From NCBI GenBank assembly GCA_965153355.1, contig OZ231126.1, positions 11,284,001 to 11,348,000 on the forward strand: a stretch of 64,000 bases of DNA. The letters are read 5' to 3'. A model generated the notes under the pieces. That model was not told where the DNA came from and did not search any database. It saw only the letters and a program-made list of their open reading frames with translations. Shown here piece after piece: positions 23,990 to 35,795 of this stretch (position 1 is the first letter of the stretch; every line of letters starts with the position of its first letter). Position numbers and translations under genes: made by a program. This stretch comes from Flaccisagitta enflata. Taxonomy: Eukaryota > Chaetognatha > Sagittoidea > Aphragmophora.

Positions 23990-24068
<79 letters not shown>
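23990..24068. repeat. (GA)n microsatellite
   Basis: About 39 GA units. Confidence 0.95.
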
Positions 24069-24071
<3 letters not shown>

Positions 24072-24268
24072 AGACTTTCCGATTAATTTGATAAAAGCGA
24101 TAAAACAACGATATAAAGAACATATTATAAACATATGAAATGTGTAAAAAACAAACAGGAATCAAATAGATAAATGGACGCACAAAGGAATAAACAAACA
24201 ATTGAATAGGCTAACGGGTAAACAAATGAACTAACATTCGAACTAATGAATAATCAAACGGAAAAAAT

Positions 24269-24354
24269 AAGTAGTCGCTTGCAGGTGGGCAGGAGCAGTA
24301 TGTGGGTGGGTGCATGAAAGATTTTCCTACGTAGAGTCAGTTAGCTAGCGACTA
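24269..24354 (+). mobile_element. Short F1 element, GTCGCTTGC type
   Basis: Subterminal AGTCGCTTGCAGGTGGGCAG and the right-end hairpin-like GTCAGTTAGCTAGCGACT. Neighbouring fragments at 24429-24475 and 24509-24550 carry further terminal hairpins (GTCGCTTGCTTAGCGAC; GTCGCACACACGCGAC), so several truncated copies are clustered here. Confidence 0.55.
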
Positions 24355-24709
24355 GAAAAGCGAAGGATTAAAAAGCAAAAACCCATTGAACGGACAGATA
24401 ATTTAAGATACAAAGAACAAAGCTGTTTTTGTCGCTTGCTTAGCGACTCTATGAGACGTCCGTTTCCCGTGGCTGGTTCTCGCGTAATGTCCGTTTGATC
24501 GTTTTCAGTCGCACACACGCGACCCTGTCCGTCCGTCGGTCTGTCCATTGGTAGAGGGGGTTCTCGGCGGCGGAGGGGGATGAAACTCGGTAGAACATGT
24601 CAGGAGGTGTTCATATTTTGAAGGCGCGGGGCGCGCCGCGGCTCGGAAGATCAGGAAGCTTGTTGGAAGGAAAGGAAAGACAAGGAGGGAAAAGGGATAA
24701 GGAAAGAAA

Positions 24710-24840
24710 CAAGGCCGGATACACGGCCAATACCAGTCACGGACGGGTGGGCAGGGGCGGAAATACGCATTTTTCAACTTTTCGACTCATGCTCACCAAC
24801 GGACCGACAAACCAACGGACGGACAAAGCCTCTTATAGAG
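24710..24840 (+). mobile_element. F1 element copy lacking its terminal hairpin
   Basis: Left end CAAGGCCGGATACACGGCC, subterminal AGTCACGGACGGGTGGGCAG, interior GACGG units, then CTCTTATAGAG. The GTCGC hairpin that should follow is replaced by the CCAGACTTAAA array that begins at once. Confidence 0.75.
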
Positions 24841-24844
24841 AATT

Positions 24845-25670
24845 AATCCGGACTTACACCAGACATAAACCAGACCTAAATCTGACCTAAACCAGACCTT
24901 AGCCAAAACTAAACCAGACCTTAACCAGACTTCAACCAGACATAAATCAGACATAAACCAGACTTAAACCACACTTAAATGAGACTCTAACCAAACCTTA
25001 ACAAAACTTAAACCAGACTAAAACCAGACTAAAACCAGACTTAAACCAGACTTTAACCAGACTTAAACCAGACTTAAACCAGACTTAAACCAGACTTAAA
25101 CCAGACTCAAACCAGACTTTAGCCAGACTTTAGCCAGACTTGAACCATTTTAAACCAGACCTAAACCAGACCTAATCCAGAATCAATCCAGATGTAAACC
25201 AAACGTAAACCAGACTTAAATCTGACCTAAACCAGACCTGAACCAGACCTAAACCAGACTTAAACAACAGACTTTAAACCAGACTTAAACCAGACTTATC
25301 CAGACTTACTCCAGACTTAATCTAGACTTACTCCAGACTTACTCCAGACTTAATCCAGACTTAATCCAGACTTAATCCAGACTTAATCCAGACTTAATCC
25401 AGACTTAATCCAGACTTAATCCAGACTTAATCCAGACTTAATCCAGACTTAAACCAGACTTCTCTTTAATATCATTTTAACAAGCAGACTAACAAAACTT
25501 AAACCAAACTTAAACCAGACTTTAACAAAACTTAAACCAAACTTAAACCAAACTTAAACCAGACTTAAACCAGACTTAAACCAGGCATAAACCAGACTTA
25601 AACCAGACTTAAACCAAACTTAAACCAGACATAAACCAGACATTAACCAGACTTAAACCAGACCTTAAGA
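24845..25670. repeat. CCAGACTTAAA minisatellite
   Basis: About 70 units of 11 bp, with variants CCAGACCTAAA, CCAGACTTAAT and CCAAACTTAAA. Homogeneous blocks (TAATCCAGACT near 25350-25450) show local expansion. One short non-repeat interruption lies near 25465-25490. Confidence 0.95.
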
Positions 25671-25671
25671 A

Positions 25672-26145
25672 AAAAAAATGACTAAAAGTGGCTCAAAATG
25701 ACCAAGAATGACTTAAAATGACTTGAGATGACTTGAGATGACTAAAAATGACTCGAGATGACTTTAAAATGATGCAATTGACAAAATTACACAACCGCCA
25801 AAAAATGACTTAGAATGACTTATAATGACTTATAATGACTTATAATGACTTATAATGACTTAGAATGACTTAGAATGACTTAAAATGACTTAGCATGACT
25901 TAGCATGACTTAAAATGACTTATAATAACTTAAAATGACAAAAATAACAAAAAATGACAAAATGACTTAGATGACTAAAAATGACTCAAAATGACTGGAA
26001 ATGACATAAAATGACTTAAAATGACTTAAAATAACCTAATATGACATCAAATGACGCAAAACGACAAAAAAAAGCTAAATGTTACCGACCCACGGACAGA
26101 CCGACCGACCGACGAAGCGGGTCATAGAGTCGCGTGCACGCGACT
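25672..26145 (+). mobile_element. F1 right half, GTCGCGTGC type, with TGACTTAAAA array
   Basis: The TGACTTAAAA minisatellite (25678-26055) is the same unit as in the F1 copies at 20223 and 59616. It is followed by GACCGACC units, GTCATAGA and the hairpin GTCGCG-TGCA-CGCGACT plus an A-run. The left end is absent; the CCAGACTTAAA array abuts instead. Confidence 0.7.
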
Positions 26146-26149
26146 AAAA

Positions 26150-26208
26150 ATGTTACCAGCGGACCTACCGACCGACACGGCAAGGTGCAGAGTCGCGAGT
26201 CCGCGACT
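26150..26208 (+). mobile_element. F1 right-end fragment
   Basis: Short segment with GACCTACCGACCGAC and the terminal hairpin GTCGCG-AGTC-CGCGACT plus an A-run. Confidence 0.65.
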
Positions 26209-26227
26209 AAAAAGAGGAAGAAAAATA

Positions 26228-26339
26228 CAAGGACAAGTAGGCCAATATGGTGCGCCGTGTGGATCGTCGAACGAATGCTTTACCGACGGACAGACCGACC
26301 AACGGATACAGAAAGTTATAGAGGTGTTTTGTAGCACCT
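26228..26339 (+). mobile_element. F1 element copy, GGTGC type
   Basis: Left CAAGGACAAGTAGGCCAATA, subterminal TGGTGCGCCGTGTGG, right end TTATAGA then GGTGTTTTGTAGCACCT and an A-run. A left-end fragment of another copy (GGCCGGATACACGGC) follows at 26364-26410. Confidence 0.75.
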
Positions 26340-26559
26340 AAAAATAAGGCCAAATACACCAACAGGCCGGATACACGGCTACCCAAGTCGCGTGTAGGTG
26401 GGCACGGGCAGTGATGAAATAGACCAGTTAGGCAGTTGGGCAGGAGCTGTAACCCTAAAACCGCCCATAAACGCCAAAAAAGCACAATTTAATACTATTT
26501 AAACCTTAACTACATAGTTTTTTTGCTATATGGGGAAGAAAATCATGGATATAAAAACG

Positions 26560-26721
26560 CAATGGATACACGGCCATCAGTTGCGGACGGATGGGTAGGG
26601 GCGGAAATGTGCTTCCCACTTTTCGACTCGATGGACATACGGACGGACCAACGGACCAACGGACTGACGGGACTAACGGACGGACGGACAAAGCCTCTTA
26701 TAGAGTTGCGTGTCCGCAACT
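26560..26721 (+). mobile_element. F1 element copy, GTTGCGGAC type
   Basis: Left end degenerate (GGATACACGGCC), subterminal AGTTGCGGACGGATGGG, right end CTTATAGA then GTTGCG-TGTC-CGCAACT. Subterminal and terminal motifs share the GTTGC variant. A right-end fragment of another copy ends at 26866. Confidence 0.8.
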
Positions 26722-26870
26722 AAAAACGCAATGCGACGCGTCGCGGGGAAGAAAATCAAAGGCAGGGGGGAAAAAAATCAAAAGCAACTCAAGAATATAC
26801 ACCCCTGAAGCAAAGTGTTACCGACAGACAGACGGACAGTGGGTTGTAGAGTCGTGTGCCGCGACTAAAA

Positions 26871-27167
26871 TCTCTCAGGATTATGTCAAAATTTTGGTAT
26901 TTTACCCTCCATCCCATACTTCAGACCAATTTGACCCCAGGAACTGGAATCTGCAGTCAAAAATATCCCAGGTCAATATTCAAATAGGCTACTGCCACAT
27001 TTCTAGGTCAAAATATTTGTATAAGGTCAATTTTCAAAATTGAAAATTTGTCAATCTGATTGCAGATTCAAAATCCTTGGAAAAAACTATCAAAAGAAAG
27101 TGTCTTTCGTTTTTTTGAAATTTTGAGTAGGACATAGTCAAAATTTTGACATAATCCTGAGATTTTT
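26871..27167. mobile_element. Fold-back MITE
   Basis: Inverted ends TCAGGATTATGTCAAAATTT and the complement at about 27133-27163. The interior has an inverted GGTCAAAATATTTG / GGTCAATTTTC segment. It sits between two F1 fragments. Confidence 0.6.
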
Positions 27168-27169
27168 TA

Positions 27170-27399
27170 CCGAATACACGGCCAATAAGTAGTCGCTTGC
27201 AGGTGGGTAGGAGCAGTAATGAGGGTGGGCAACGGCAGTATGTGGGTAGACGGGGCTGTATTTTAGGCTGGGCAGGGGCCGTAATGCTCATAAATCACCA
27301 TTTCAGCCGATTTCGCGTCATTCTGATTTACGCGTCACGGATCTTCCTAGCTTCCTACCAAGAGACACACCCTCTTATAAAGTCGCTTAGCAAGCAACT
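27170..27399 (+). mobile_element. F1 element copy, GTCGCTTGC type
   Basis: Degenerate left end CGAATACACGGCCAATA, subterminal AGTCGCTTGCAGGTGGG, right end CTTATAAA then GTCGCTTAGCAAGCAACT and an A-run. The interior has a segment (CACCATTTCAGCCGATTTC) shared with the copy ending near 43187. Confidence 0.7.
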
Positions 27400-27624
27400 A
27401 AAAAGGGGGAAAGAAAAATAGAAGAAAACGAAAACAAAGGAAAACAAATTTGTGACTGACTGACAGACTGACGGACACAGCATATTCGGACACAGCATAT
27501 TCCAGAGTAGCGTTTCCGTGACTAAAAAAAAACATAGAGGAAGAGGAAGTAGTAAATGCGTGTTTATGCACTTAACGGACTGACCAACATAGCTGTTCAT
27601 TGAGTTGCATAGCACGAAACTAAA

Positions 27625-28400
27625 AAATGTGTCGGACGGACTTGCGGATGGACCGACATGGCAAGGGGTAGACTGTAGACCACACTCGATGGTCCACACT
27701 CGACCAGCCACACTCGACTGACCACACTTGACAGATCACACTTGACAGACCACACTCGACAGACCACACTCGACGGACCACACTCGACGGACCACACTTG
27801 ACGGACCACACTTGACGGACCACACTCGACCTACCTCACTCGACCAACCACACTTGACCGACCACACTCGACTGACCACACTCGACTGACCACACTCAAC
27901 AGACCACACTCGACAAACCACACCTGACCGACCACACTCGACCGACCACACTTGACCGACCACACCTGAACAACCACACTTGACTGACCACACTTGACCG
28001 ACCACACTAGACCAACCACACTTGACCAACCGCACTTGACAGACCACACTTGACCGACCACACTTGACCAACCACACTTGACCGACTACACTTGACCGAC
28101 CAGACTCGACCAACCACACTCGACCAACCACACTCGACGGACTACACTACCAACCAAACTCAACAAACCTCACTCAACCAAGCACACTCGACCAAACTCA
28201 CTTGACTGACCACACTCAAAAAACTTCACTCAACCGACTACAAACTGACTACGCTCGACCAACCACACTCAGACTACTCTTTACAATCTACACTTGAATG
28301 ACCACACTCAATAGACTACACTCGTCCAATTCTTGACCAACTACACTGGACTTACTACACTAAACCAACTTCACTCAACCAACTACACTCAATCAATTTG
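27625..28400. repeat. 14-bp minisatellite (GACCACACTCGACC)
   Basis: About 50 units of 14 bp, decaying to the right. It begins directly after GGGGTAGACTGTAGA, which in the F1 copy at 28906 is the sequence just before the terminal hairpin. Long ORFs through it only encode VWSVKCG-type repeats and are not genes. Confidence 0.93.
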
Positions 28401-28905
28401 GTAAAGTTATCCATTTTTGAAAATTTTGGACGACGACACCCACCCGCCAAGAATTAAAGTCCGCGTCGGAATGATGTTCTGTCATGGACAGAAATCATCA
28501 CTCTACCACACAACCAAGAAATGAATGAATGAACGAACGAATGAATGAATGAATGAACAAGTTGTCTCATATTTTGCTGGGGGGAGGGGGGGGGGCTGAC
28601 GACTCCAATTTCCCGACATGTGACAACATCCAAATTCTTTTTGGTGCATTTTCCCATAAAATGGTGCATAAATCTCTCGAACAAAAGGGCTCCGACGATG
28701 TTTAGTCTTTTAGTTTAAATTCCAAGCACACATGCTTTGGTATCATGCCGTGTGCGTGTTAACATTATACTTCATTTTTCAACGTTTTCGCATCACCCAA
28801 AGGTTTGATTGAACTATTTAACGTCTGCCCTCCCGCACATAACTGGGGTCGCTGTGTATCTGGCCTTACTTTTGCCTTAGGAAGGAATGAGCAAAAACAC
28901 AAAAA

Positions 28906-29052
28906 TAAGGCCGGATACACGGCAATCCAGTCGCGGATGGTTGGGCAGGAGCAGTAATGCGAAAATCGCTCGCAATTCAAAAATGTGATGGACGGACTTG
29001 CGGACGGACCAACATGGCAAGGGGTAGACTGTAGAGTCGCGTGTCCGTGGCT
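28906..29052 (+). mobile_element. F1 element copy
   Basis: Left AAGGCCGGATACACGGC, subterminal AGTCGCGGATGGTTGGGC, right end GTAGACTGTAGA then GTCGCG-TGTC-CGTGGCT and an A-run. The interior TTCAAAAATGTGATGGACGG is the empty-site equivalent of the nested insertion at 45305. Before it, 28401-28905 holds a short (GAAT)n near 28515-28555 and no gene. Confidence 0.75.
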
Positions 29053-29195
29053 AAAAACTATGTTTACGTGCGGGTGAGCGAGAGGCAGCCGTCGCGGTCC
29101 TTAGGCAGGGGCAGAAAAGCAAAAAAAAAAATCATAAGCCCAAAAAGACCGCTAAAGCCCAAAAAGACCGTTAACGACTGACAGAGAGACTGTCC

Positions 29196-29200
<5 letters not shown>

Positions 29201-29278
<78 letters not shown>
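29201..29278. repeat. (GA)n microsatellite
   Basis: About 39 GA units. The following 29280-30000 shows no gene. Confidence 0.95.
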
Positions 29279-29280
<2 letters not shown>

Positions 29281-30028
29281 ATCACTGCCGATTTGGTTAT
29301 AAAACGTGTTCGCATGTTCGCTCAATTAGAATGAGCCTAAGAAAGTGATTGATAGAAAACTAGCGTTTTCAACTAGGCCGAATCCTTCAACTTAGAGAAA
29401 TTTTTCTGGAAACGCGCGCTGACCAAAAATTGCAGTACGTGAAATTACGAAAATAGCATCGGAAAATTTTTTTTGTCACTACCAGTCGTCTGGGCATCCT
29501 ACCGAAGGTAAAACCTATACTCAATCTGGGTCCGACCCCAATCTTGTAGCTTCGTGCACTGTGGGGCTGTAACATGGCGGGGAAAGTCATCGCTAAACAT
29601 CGCGTTACCATCCGACGGACCTCCCTTCGGACCCACACCCTCTTTTACCGTCGTTTAGCCAGAGACAAAAAACTGACGATATGTGTTTTACATTGACACA
29701 CTCGCCAAGGTCCCACACCCACTCAGATCATACACACAAATTAAGAAGACAAACGTGTTAATCTGCTGTGTGAAGGGTAGATCGATCGAGACCGGGGTTT
29801 GAAAAGAATCAATCAAAAAGTGGTTGAACTCACGTACGTAACTATGTAAAGGACAGAAAAGATATTCGAGAAGAATTGAAATCAAATTAAATCGGCGGCT
29901 TTCTAGGGGCTATTCACGTCTCATGGTCTTTTTTAAGTAACGTACAAGCGACTCAATAACGCGACTCAACAGCCGGCTATGTCTGTCGATCAGTCGGTCC
30001 AACATTCACGGGCATTCACAGGCGGTTT

Positions 30029-30185
30029 AGATGCGTCCTGGCATCTCTATAAGAGGTCATGTTCAACCGTCCGTCCGGGCCCGTCCGCCCGCAGCATTCG
30101 CCCGTCCGCCTGTTCGTCTGTCTTAAGAGGGTCTGTTCGTCCGTCCGTCCGTCCGTCCGCCCGTACTTCCGTCCGTCCGTCCGTT
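30029..30185 (-). mobile_element. F1 end, GATGC type
   Basis: Starts AGATGCGTCCTGGCATCT then CTATAAGAGG and CCGTCCGTCC tetranucleotides. Downstream, GGCACTTTTCAGCCGCGAGG and a block at 30310-30380 are shared with 44590-44660, so this subfamily has its own interior. Confidence 0.6.
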
Positions 30186-30754
30186 ACCCCTCCTTGAAAA
30201 TCGCAGTTTTTGGCACTTTTCAGCCGCGAGGATGTCATGTATCAAGTAATTAGAATATTTTGAGAGCCTCATTCGATACTATGTCTTCATCTGTCTGTCC
30301 GTCCAAGTCTAGCGCCAAAGTCAATACACGCAGAGACACAGTCAGGACGCATCGTTGCCTGATCGGGCATGTTACATTACGGCTACTACCCAAATAATTG
30401 ATTGACCTATTTTAACATTGCCCTGCCCACCCTCACGCGACGTGGGTAACCATGTATCCGGCCTATTTTAAAAAGGTGTGAAAAAAGTACAAAATCTCAG
30501 CCATATTTTCACTGCGTCTAATTGTAATAACTTACCTAAAATAAAACAGAAGGAAAAGAAAAAAAAAACAGGTCCTGCTTAGAAATATACCAGTTAATGT
30601 GACAGCGATCATTGACAGCATTACTAGTTGTGGTAAGTGATAACTCATAAACGCAAAAATCCTGACATAAAATTTGTCAACTTCTTCATACTTGTCGTAA
30701 ACCCTTTGATGTTGATAGGGTAAGTGATCATCATGTCAACTTTATACCAATCAA

Positions 30755-30756
<2 letters not shown>

Positions 30757-30843
<87 letters not shown>

Positions 30844-30860
30844 AGAGAGAGAGAGAGAGA
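30757..30860. repeat. (GA)n microsatellite
   Basis: GA units with one GGA and one AAAA interruption. Confidence 0.94.
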
Positions 30861-30927
30861 CAGACAGATAGAGACAGTAGACAAAGAGGCGAGCGGAAAG
30901 ATAGACCATGGGACAGAGGAACGCATA

Positions 30928-31521
30928 ACAGGGTGTGCAAAATTATCCGGACATGGCAGTTATTTTTGTCACAAATGCTGTTTAAACAATGATTTTTGAA
31001 AGCATGAAGGGTAGATATGAAAAAGTATTCTTTTTAGCATTCACAACTAAATTTCTCAAAGAGAAAGAAAGCAGAAATAAAGCTTTTCAGGTAAGTTTAA
31101 CTCAGATAAAACACACCTTAAAAATATTCATTAAAAAAAGCTGAAATTCTGTTATTAGTTTTTCTTGCCCTTTAAGCCTAGTTTATTTGCTTTCATGTGC
31201 TCAATTGATATTGATTTAACTTACCTTCCTAAGCAGAATGTGTGTCAAGCTAAAAAAGTTACTATGGAGTAGTTACAAATATAAGAATCTATGATTTTGT
31301 AACCTTTTTTTCCCATGAAATAAAATCCTGTGAAAATCTAAATCTTTGCTTCAAATCATTTAACTCCTACAGTGACAAGGGATTTAGAAAAGACCTGCAA
31401 TCAATTCTTGCTTCTGATATGACTCGCTGGGGTACTCTGGCTCAAATTTCATGGTGCTGGATCACTTCCAAGTATGGTTTTCTTTCTATGAAGCAAGTCC
31501 GGATAATTTTGCACACCCTGT
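30928..31521. mobile_element. Tc1/mariner-like MITE (594 bp)
   Basis: Perfect terminal inverted repeats beginning ACAGGGTGTGCAAAATTATC (25 bp), flanked by TA at 30926-30927 and 31522-31523. No transposase frame is visible. Confidence 0.9.
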
Positions 31522-31892
31522 TAGAACGAAATAATAATTTAAAGATGGCAATAAGAAGAGATAATGAGCGGGGAAAATCAATTGAATCCGATGTTACAGC
31601 AGATGTACACATTTACTGGGTCATTACGTTTGATTGTCAGGCTCTAATCAGTTTCATCATCATCACGTTAATTTTCTCTTTTACCTGCTCCTTTCCTCGT
31701 TTCTTCCGTTTCTTTCCTTTTGTGCCTCCTCTTCCTCTCTTTCCTTTTCCTCTTCCTCCTTTTTCTCGTCTTCCGCTCCTTTTCCTCCTCCGTTTTCTTC
31801 CTCTCCGTCATCATTGTTTTGTCCTTAACGTTTGCTAGTCTCTGTGAAATTAACTCTGTGAAACTCATCATCACTTTTGTTGTCCGTTTTTT

Positions 31893-31980
31893 AGGTGCGC
31901 CATAGCACCTCTATAACTAGCTCTGTCTGTCGGTCAGTCGGTCGGTCGGTCGGTTGGTTGGTCGGGTTGGTCGGTCACGC
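31893..31980 (-). mobile_element. Partial F1 element, GGTGCGCC type
   Basis: Terminal hairpin AGGTGCGCCATAGCACCT, then CTATAACTAGCTCTGTCTGT and GGTCGGTC units. Confidence 0.65.
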
Positions 31981-32050
31981 TCGAGTTGAAAATCTCAAAA
32001 AGAAGCAAAAATCACTGGAAATGATTCAGAAATATGCTAGGATGATCCCC

Positions 32051-32487
32051 AGGTGCGCCATAGCACCTCTATAAGAGGCTCTGTCTGTTCGTCCATCCGT
32101 CGGTCACGCTCAAATGAAAAATCGCTGAAAATGTTTGAAATCAATTGAAAACTCATTTTGTTCATCATTGATGATACTCGTCATTTCATTCTCAAAAATA
32201 ATCAGCTACAGTTAGGTCTGATGGAGCTGGGGAAAGGTCAGAGACTCAGATAGGTCTGGTGATAGGTCGGATAGGTGTGGGGATAGGCCCGATAGAGCTC
32301 CAGATAAGTCTGATGGAGCTCGGAATAGGTCTGAAAGAGCTCGGGATAGGTCTGATGGAGCTTGGGCTGGGCCTGATAGAGCTCGGGATAGGTCTGATAG
32401 AGCTAGGGATAGGTCTGATGGAGCTAGGGATAGGTCTAAGAATTAATAACGCCCGGCGCACCGTCTTGGCCCGTGTATTCGGCCTTG
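32051..32487 (-). mobile_element. F1 element copy, GGTGCGCC type, with minisatellite
   Basis: Right end (here first) AGGTGCGCCATAGCACCT then CTATAAGAGGC. The interior is about ten units of roughly 20 bp (GATAGGTCTGATGGAGCT). The other end reads GGCGCACCGTCTTGGCCCG then CGGCCTTG. Subterminal and terminal motifs are both GGTGCGCC. Confidence 0.82.
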
Positions 32488-32734
32488 TTTAAAGTCCAAC
32501 TATTAGCATTATTGACGATTCCTTAAGTATCTAAATGCGTCGCAACTCTTTGGTGGTACGTTCCTCGGACGGTCCGTTACTAAAGGACCATGAGCTAGCA
32601 TAGACCATGAGCTAACATTGATAAATCGAAGCTTGGTACACCGAATTCGTTATCAACAAGTTCATCGTAACAATGACGCATGTGTTAGTCCTTACAATCA
32701 AAATTTCTTACGAACATGAAAAACAAAAACAAAC

Positions 32735-33231
32735 AGGTCGCCCAAGGGCAATATGTGGTCAGCGATACCCGTTGCCCTGCTTTGAGTGATTGTGAATTGG
32801 AGTGAGGGGGAAGCAGGGCATGGTCCTGAAGGGGACGAAGTCCTGTAGAATACGTAAAATTTTCGTTCGTCCTGCCTGAAGTTAGCTGTGGATAAGATGC
32901 TATAGAGGGCTTACTGAAGGTCTCCAAGAGCTTAAACTGAGGCCTAAGAAGGCTAATATAATGCCTCCGAATGCCAATGGGAAGCTTTAGAGGGCTGACT
33001 TGAGGCTTGAGAGAGCTGGATTAAGGCTTGGAAGGTCAGAGGACTGATTTGAAGCCTGAGAGCAATAAATTGAGGCGGATAGTTGGACGGAGCGCCTGAG
33101 AGGCCAGGTTTGAGGCCTGAGAAGCCTTATTTGATGCCCAAGAGGGGGACGTGACTGTTCAACGGTAACGCATCAAACGACGAACGAAAGTCCTCTGTGT
33201 TCTAAGACTGTCACCTTCGGGGCCGCTGCCC
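32735..33231 (+). mobile_element. F2 element copy
   Basis: Contains GGTCAGCGATACCCGTTGCC and AGCAGGGCATGGTCC, degenerate GAGGCCTGAGAGG units, then CTTCGGGGCCGCTGCCC and an A-run. A partial second copy (GGTCAGCGGTACCCGAGCCC, AGCAGGGTAACGGCCCC) lies at 33325-33410. Confidence 0.65.
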
Positions 33232-33605
33232 AAAAAGCAAACAAAAAACACTTCCAACAGTCAAACAGGGCCTCGAAAGTTGAATTCGACTCGGGGATGC
33301 TCAAGAATGAAGGAGCAGCCCATAGGCAGTATATGGTCAGCGGTACCCGAGCCCTGCTGTTGTGGTTTGTGATTAAAGTTGAGGGTGAGAGCAGGGTAAC
33401 GGCCCCAGAGTTAACGAAGCCATATTGTTGCTTCGTCTGAACCCTCGAATTTGAAAAACAATTGATGGCCATTTTTTCCATTGATGAAAAAATAACAATG
33501 CATTTTTTGATTCATTTGAAACCTTCATACTTAATCTCAACTGTACATTACAATATTTGGGTGTTGTGTGTTATTAAGTAATGGAGAAAAAAAAATGTTC
33601 ACGAT

Positions 33606-33607
<2 letters not shown>

Positions 33608-33650
<43 letters not shown>
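33608..33650. repeat. (CT)n microsatellite
   Basis: About 21 CT units. Confidence 0.94.
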
Positions 33651-33654
<4 letters not shown>

Positions 33655-33737
33655 TCGCCACTCCTCATCCCCATAACTTCTCATCCTCCTCATCCTCTTC
33701 CTGTCCATGCTTTTGCTGACGATCTCAGACTTTCGTC

Positions 33738-34003
33738 TGCCGTCTGTTGTTTGAAATTTAGCCAAGTAAAAGAGAGTAAAAAGGTACTTGTATCAACAAC
33801 AAGAAAAAAGAAACATATGGGTAATGAAAAAAACGACAACAACCCAAAAACAACAACGACTCTTGTATCTCTGTTGTTTGAAATTCAGCCAAGTAAAAGA
33901 GAGAGTAAACAAAAAAAGTTACTTGTATCAACGTGAAGGGAAAAGAAACATCACTTTTGGGTATTGGCAAGAAAACAATAAAACGACCACTCTTGTATCT
34001 CTG
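33738..34003. repeat. About 128-bp tandem duplication
   Basis: Two full units plus a partial one, sharing CTGTTGTTTGAAATT, AGCCAAGTAAAAGAGAG, TACTTGTATCAAC and ACTCTTGTATCTCTG. No coding function seen. Confidence 0.7.
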
Positions 34004-34119
34004 ATGTAGTCATCATTCTACGTTGTTTAGAGAAAAAGAATAAACAGAAAGTAGAAGATAAGAAAGATTCAAATCAAGTCCACATAGTGAATGAGATAAA
34101 CAAATACGCGCCGACTTAC

Positions 34120-34203
34120 GCGCTCACCCAAAAACGCCGTTTCTCTCGAGTAAAGACGGCGACCGCGCGGACGACGAGGATATCCATTTTCATCGTGGAA
34201 CAT
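34120..34203 (-). CDS. Candidate first coding exon, Arg-rich peptide
   Basis: ATG at 34201-34203, then MFHDENGYPRRPRGRRLYSR and ETAFLGER to a strong donor (CGC/GTAAGT) after 34120, phase 0. GC content is clearly higher than in the flanks. The frame is also open upstream of the ATG, so an internal exon is possible. No downstream exon was found. Confidence 0.3.
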
Positions 34204-35795
34204 CCGTTGAAGTCGCGTAGCGCGGAACGCGAAAAGTTGTTTATGATAATGTAGTTTTTTTGTGGTTGATCCTTTTTTATATGAACCTGGTCTGTATTGG
34301 TCCACGTCCTCTCTCTCTTTAACGTGTAAGACAATCCCCGCCGAAAGCTACAACAGAACAAAAATAAAAGAAACAAAAAACAAGAAAAAAAAAAAAGAGA
34401 ACGAGAAAACCCGACTGAGATGTGAAAAGAAGATGAGAAAAGAATGAAACAAGATAGAAAAACAAGATAAAAAGAGAGATAAGTCCGAAGAGGAAAGGAT
34501 TGAGAAAAAAAAGGTCTGCTAATTGAAATAGCAAAAAAGAAAACAAAAAAGTAATAAGTAAAAAGGAGAAAAAATTGAGAGAGAAACAGAGAAATTAAAG
34601 GGGATTAAAAAGAAAATTTGGGGAAAAAACTCGCACATACAATTTTAAAAAAAGAAATCATTCAACATCAACTCGTCTGATTCGCGGAAATCCACCACCA
34701 GCATCAGAAAGAAAAAAAAGAGAGGACGAGAAAAAAAAAAGAGAAAAAAAAAACCAAAAAACAAAAAAAAACCGAAACAAAGTAGAAATGAAATAATGAA
34801 ATAGCAAACAGTTAAACTTCAGCGTCTCTCTTTCTCTTTCTCTTGCATGCGCCGTCATCTGTACTATCATCAATGACGATGTCGAGGCCAGATGTGGACA
34901 GACCATCACTACTACCATTTTGTCACCTCCTAAACACCGACTTATGATGTTGCTGTTGTGGATCTGATCGCTGGAACACGCTGATGCTGTTGTGGTCGTT
35001 ACAACAGCGACTGTCATAAGCAGATGCTGTTGTGGTCGTTATATACTTATATTGCAGCAACTGCACTGTCATCAGCTTCGCCATCTACATCATTATCATC
35101 ACTATCTCATCGTCGTCATCGCCTTCGGTTGCTGTAAAAAGTAACTGGTGATTGTTCTTGTAAGTGTTGTGATTTTTTCTCTCTCTCTTTCTGTGGTGTT
35201 ACTTTTTTCGACCATCGAAGTGATGAGTTGAAAAAAAAAAAAATCGAAGACTAAATTATAACCTTTTTTTTCGACGGTGGCTGCATTTTAAACGATTTTA
35301 AACGATTTTATCGGCAAAGAAAAAAAGACATTAGAAAAGGAAAACAAAAACAAAAAAAAAAAGACCAAAAGAGGTGAAAAACGAAAAAAAACTTTTTCTC
35401 ATCTGATTGGGTTGAAAGTTGAAACATTCTTTTGTGCATAACCTTGCTTGATGTCATAGACCGCGCTGCATCTCAAACCAAATTCTGTATTCTTTTATTC
35501 TCTCTCTCTTTGTCTTAATGTATACACATCGCTTTCTCGCTAAAGAAACAAAGAATGAAACCAACAAGATACAAAGGAAATAGAGTCTAAAAAAGTGGAA
35601 TCGAAAAAAAAAAGAATTATCGAAAAAATAAATTGTGAACGACCTTTCGCTACGACCTTTTCGGGCCGCGCCTTCTGCGCTTGAAGTGTTGCTCGCGCGC
35701 GCTTGCAAAACAAGAAATTCCTCCGCCGCTTCCATCATTTGTGTGTGTTTTTATTCTTTATTTTCTTTTGTAAACAAACATTGTAAACGTAAACA
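34204..35795. other. A-rich spacer and putative upstream region
   Basis: Very A-rich on the plus strand (many A-runs) with Lys/Phe-type shadow ORFs. GC-rich islands lie at 35660-35735 (GCGCGCTTGC). A minus-strand ATG at 35736-35738 opens MMEAAEEFLVLQARASNTSS and may be a divergent transcript, but no good donor follows. Confidence 0.3.

Noticed and set aside
23917-24201. Possible exon after a (CT)n tract on the minus strand (DSFLIKQTERMADAHLNIPL)
   Set aside because: The acceptor-like CTACAAG is weak and there is no upstream exon; kept out because the evidence is thinner than for the other three CT-linked exons.
24845-26060. CRISPR-like regular repeats
   Set aside because: The units are directly tandem without unique spacers, in a eukaryotic window; they are minisatellites.
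27597-28131. VWSVKCG repeat protein
   Set aside because: It follows from a 14-bp minisatellite open in several frames; no splice or start context, and the array decays without regard to frame.
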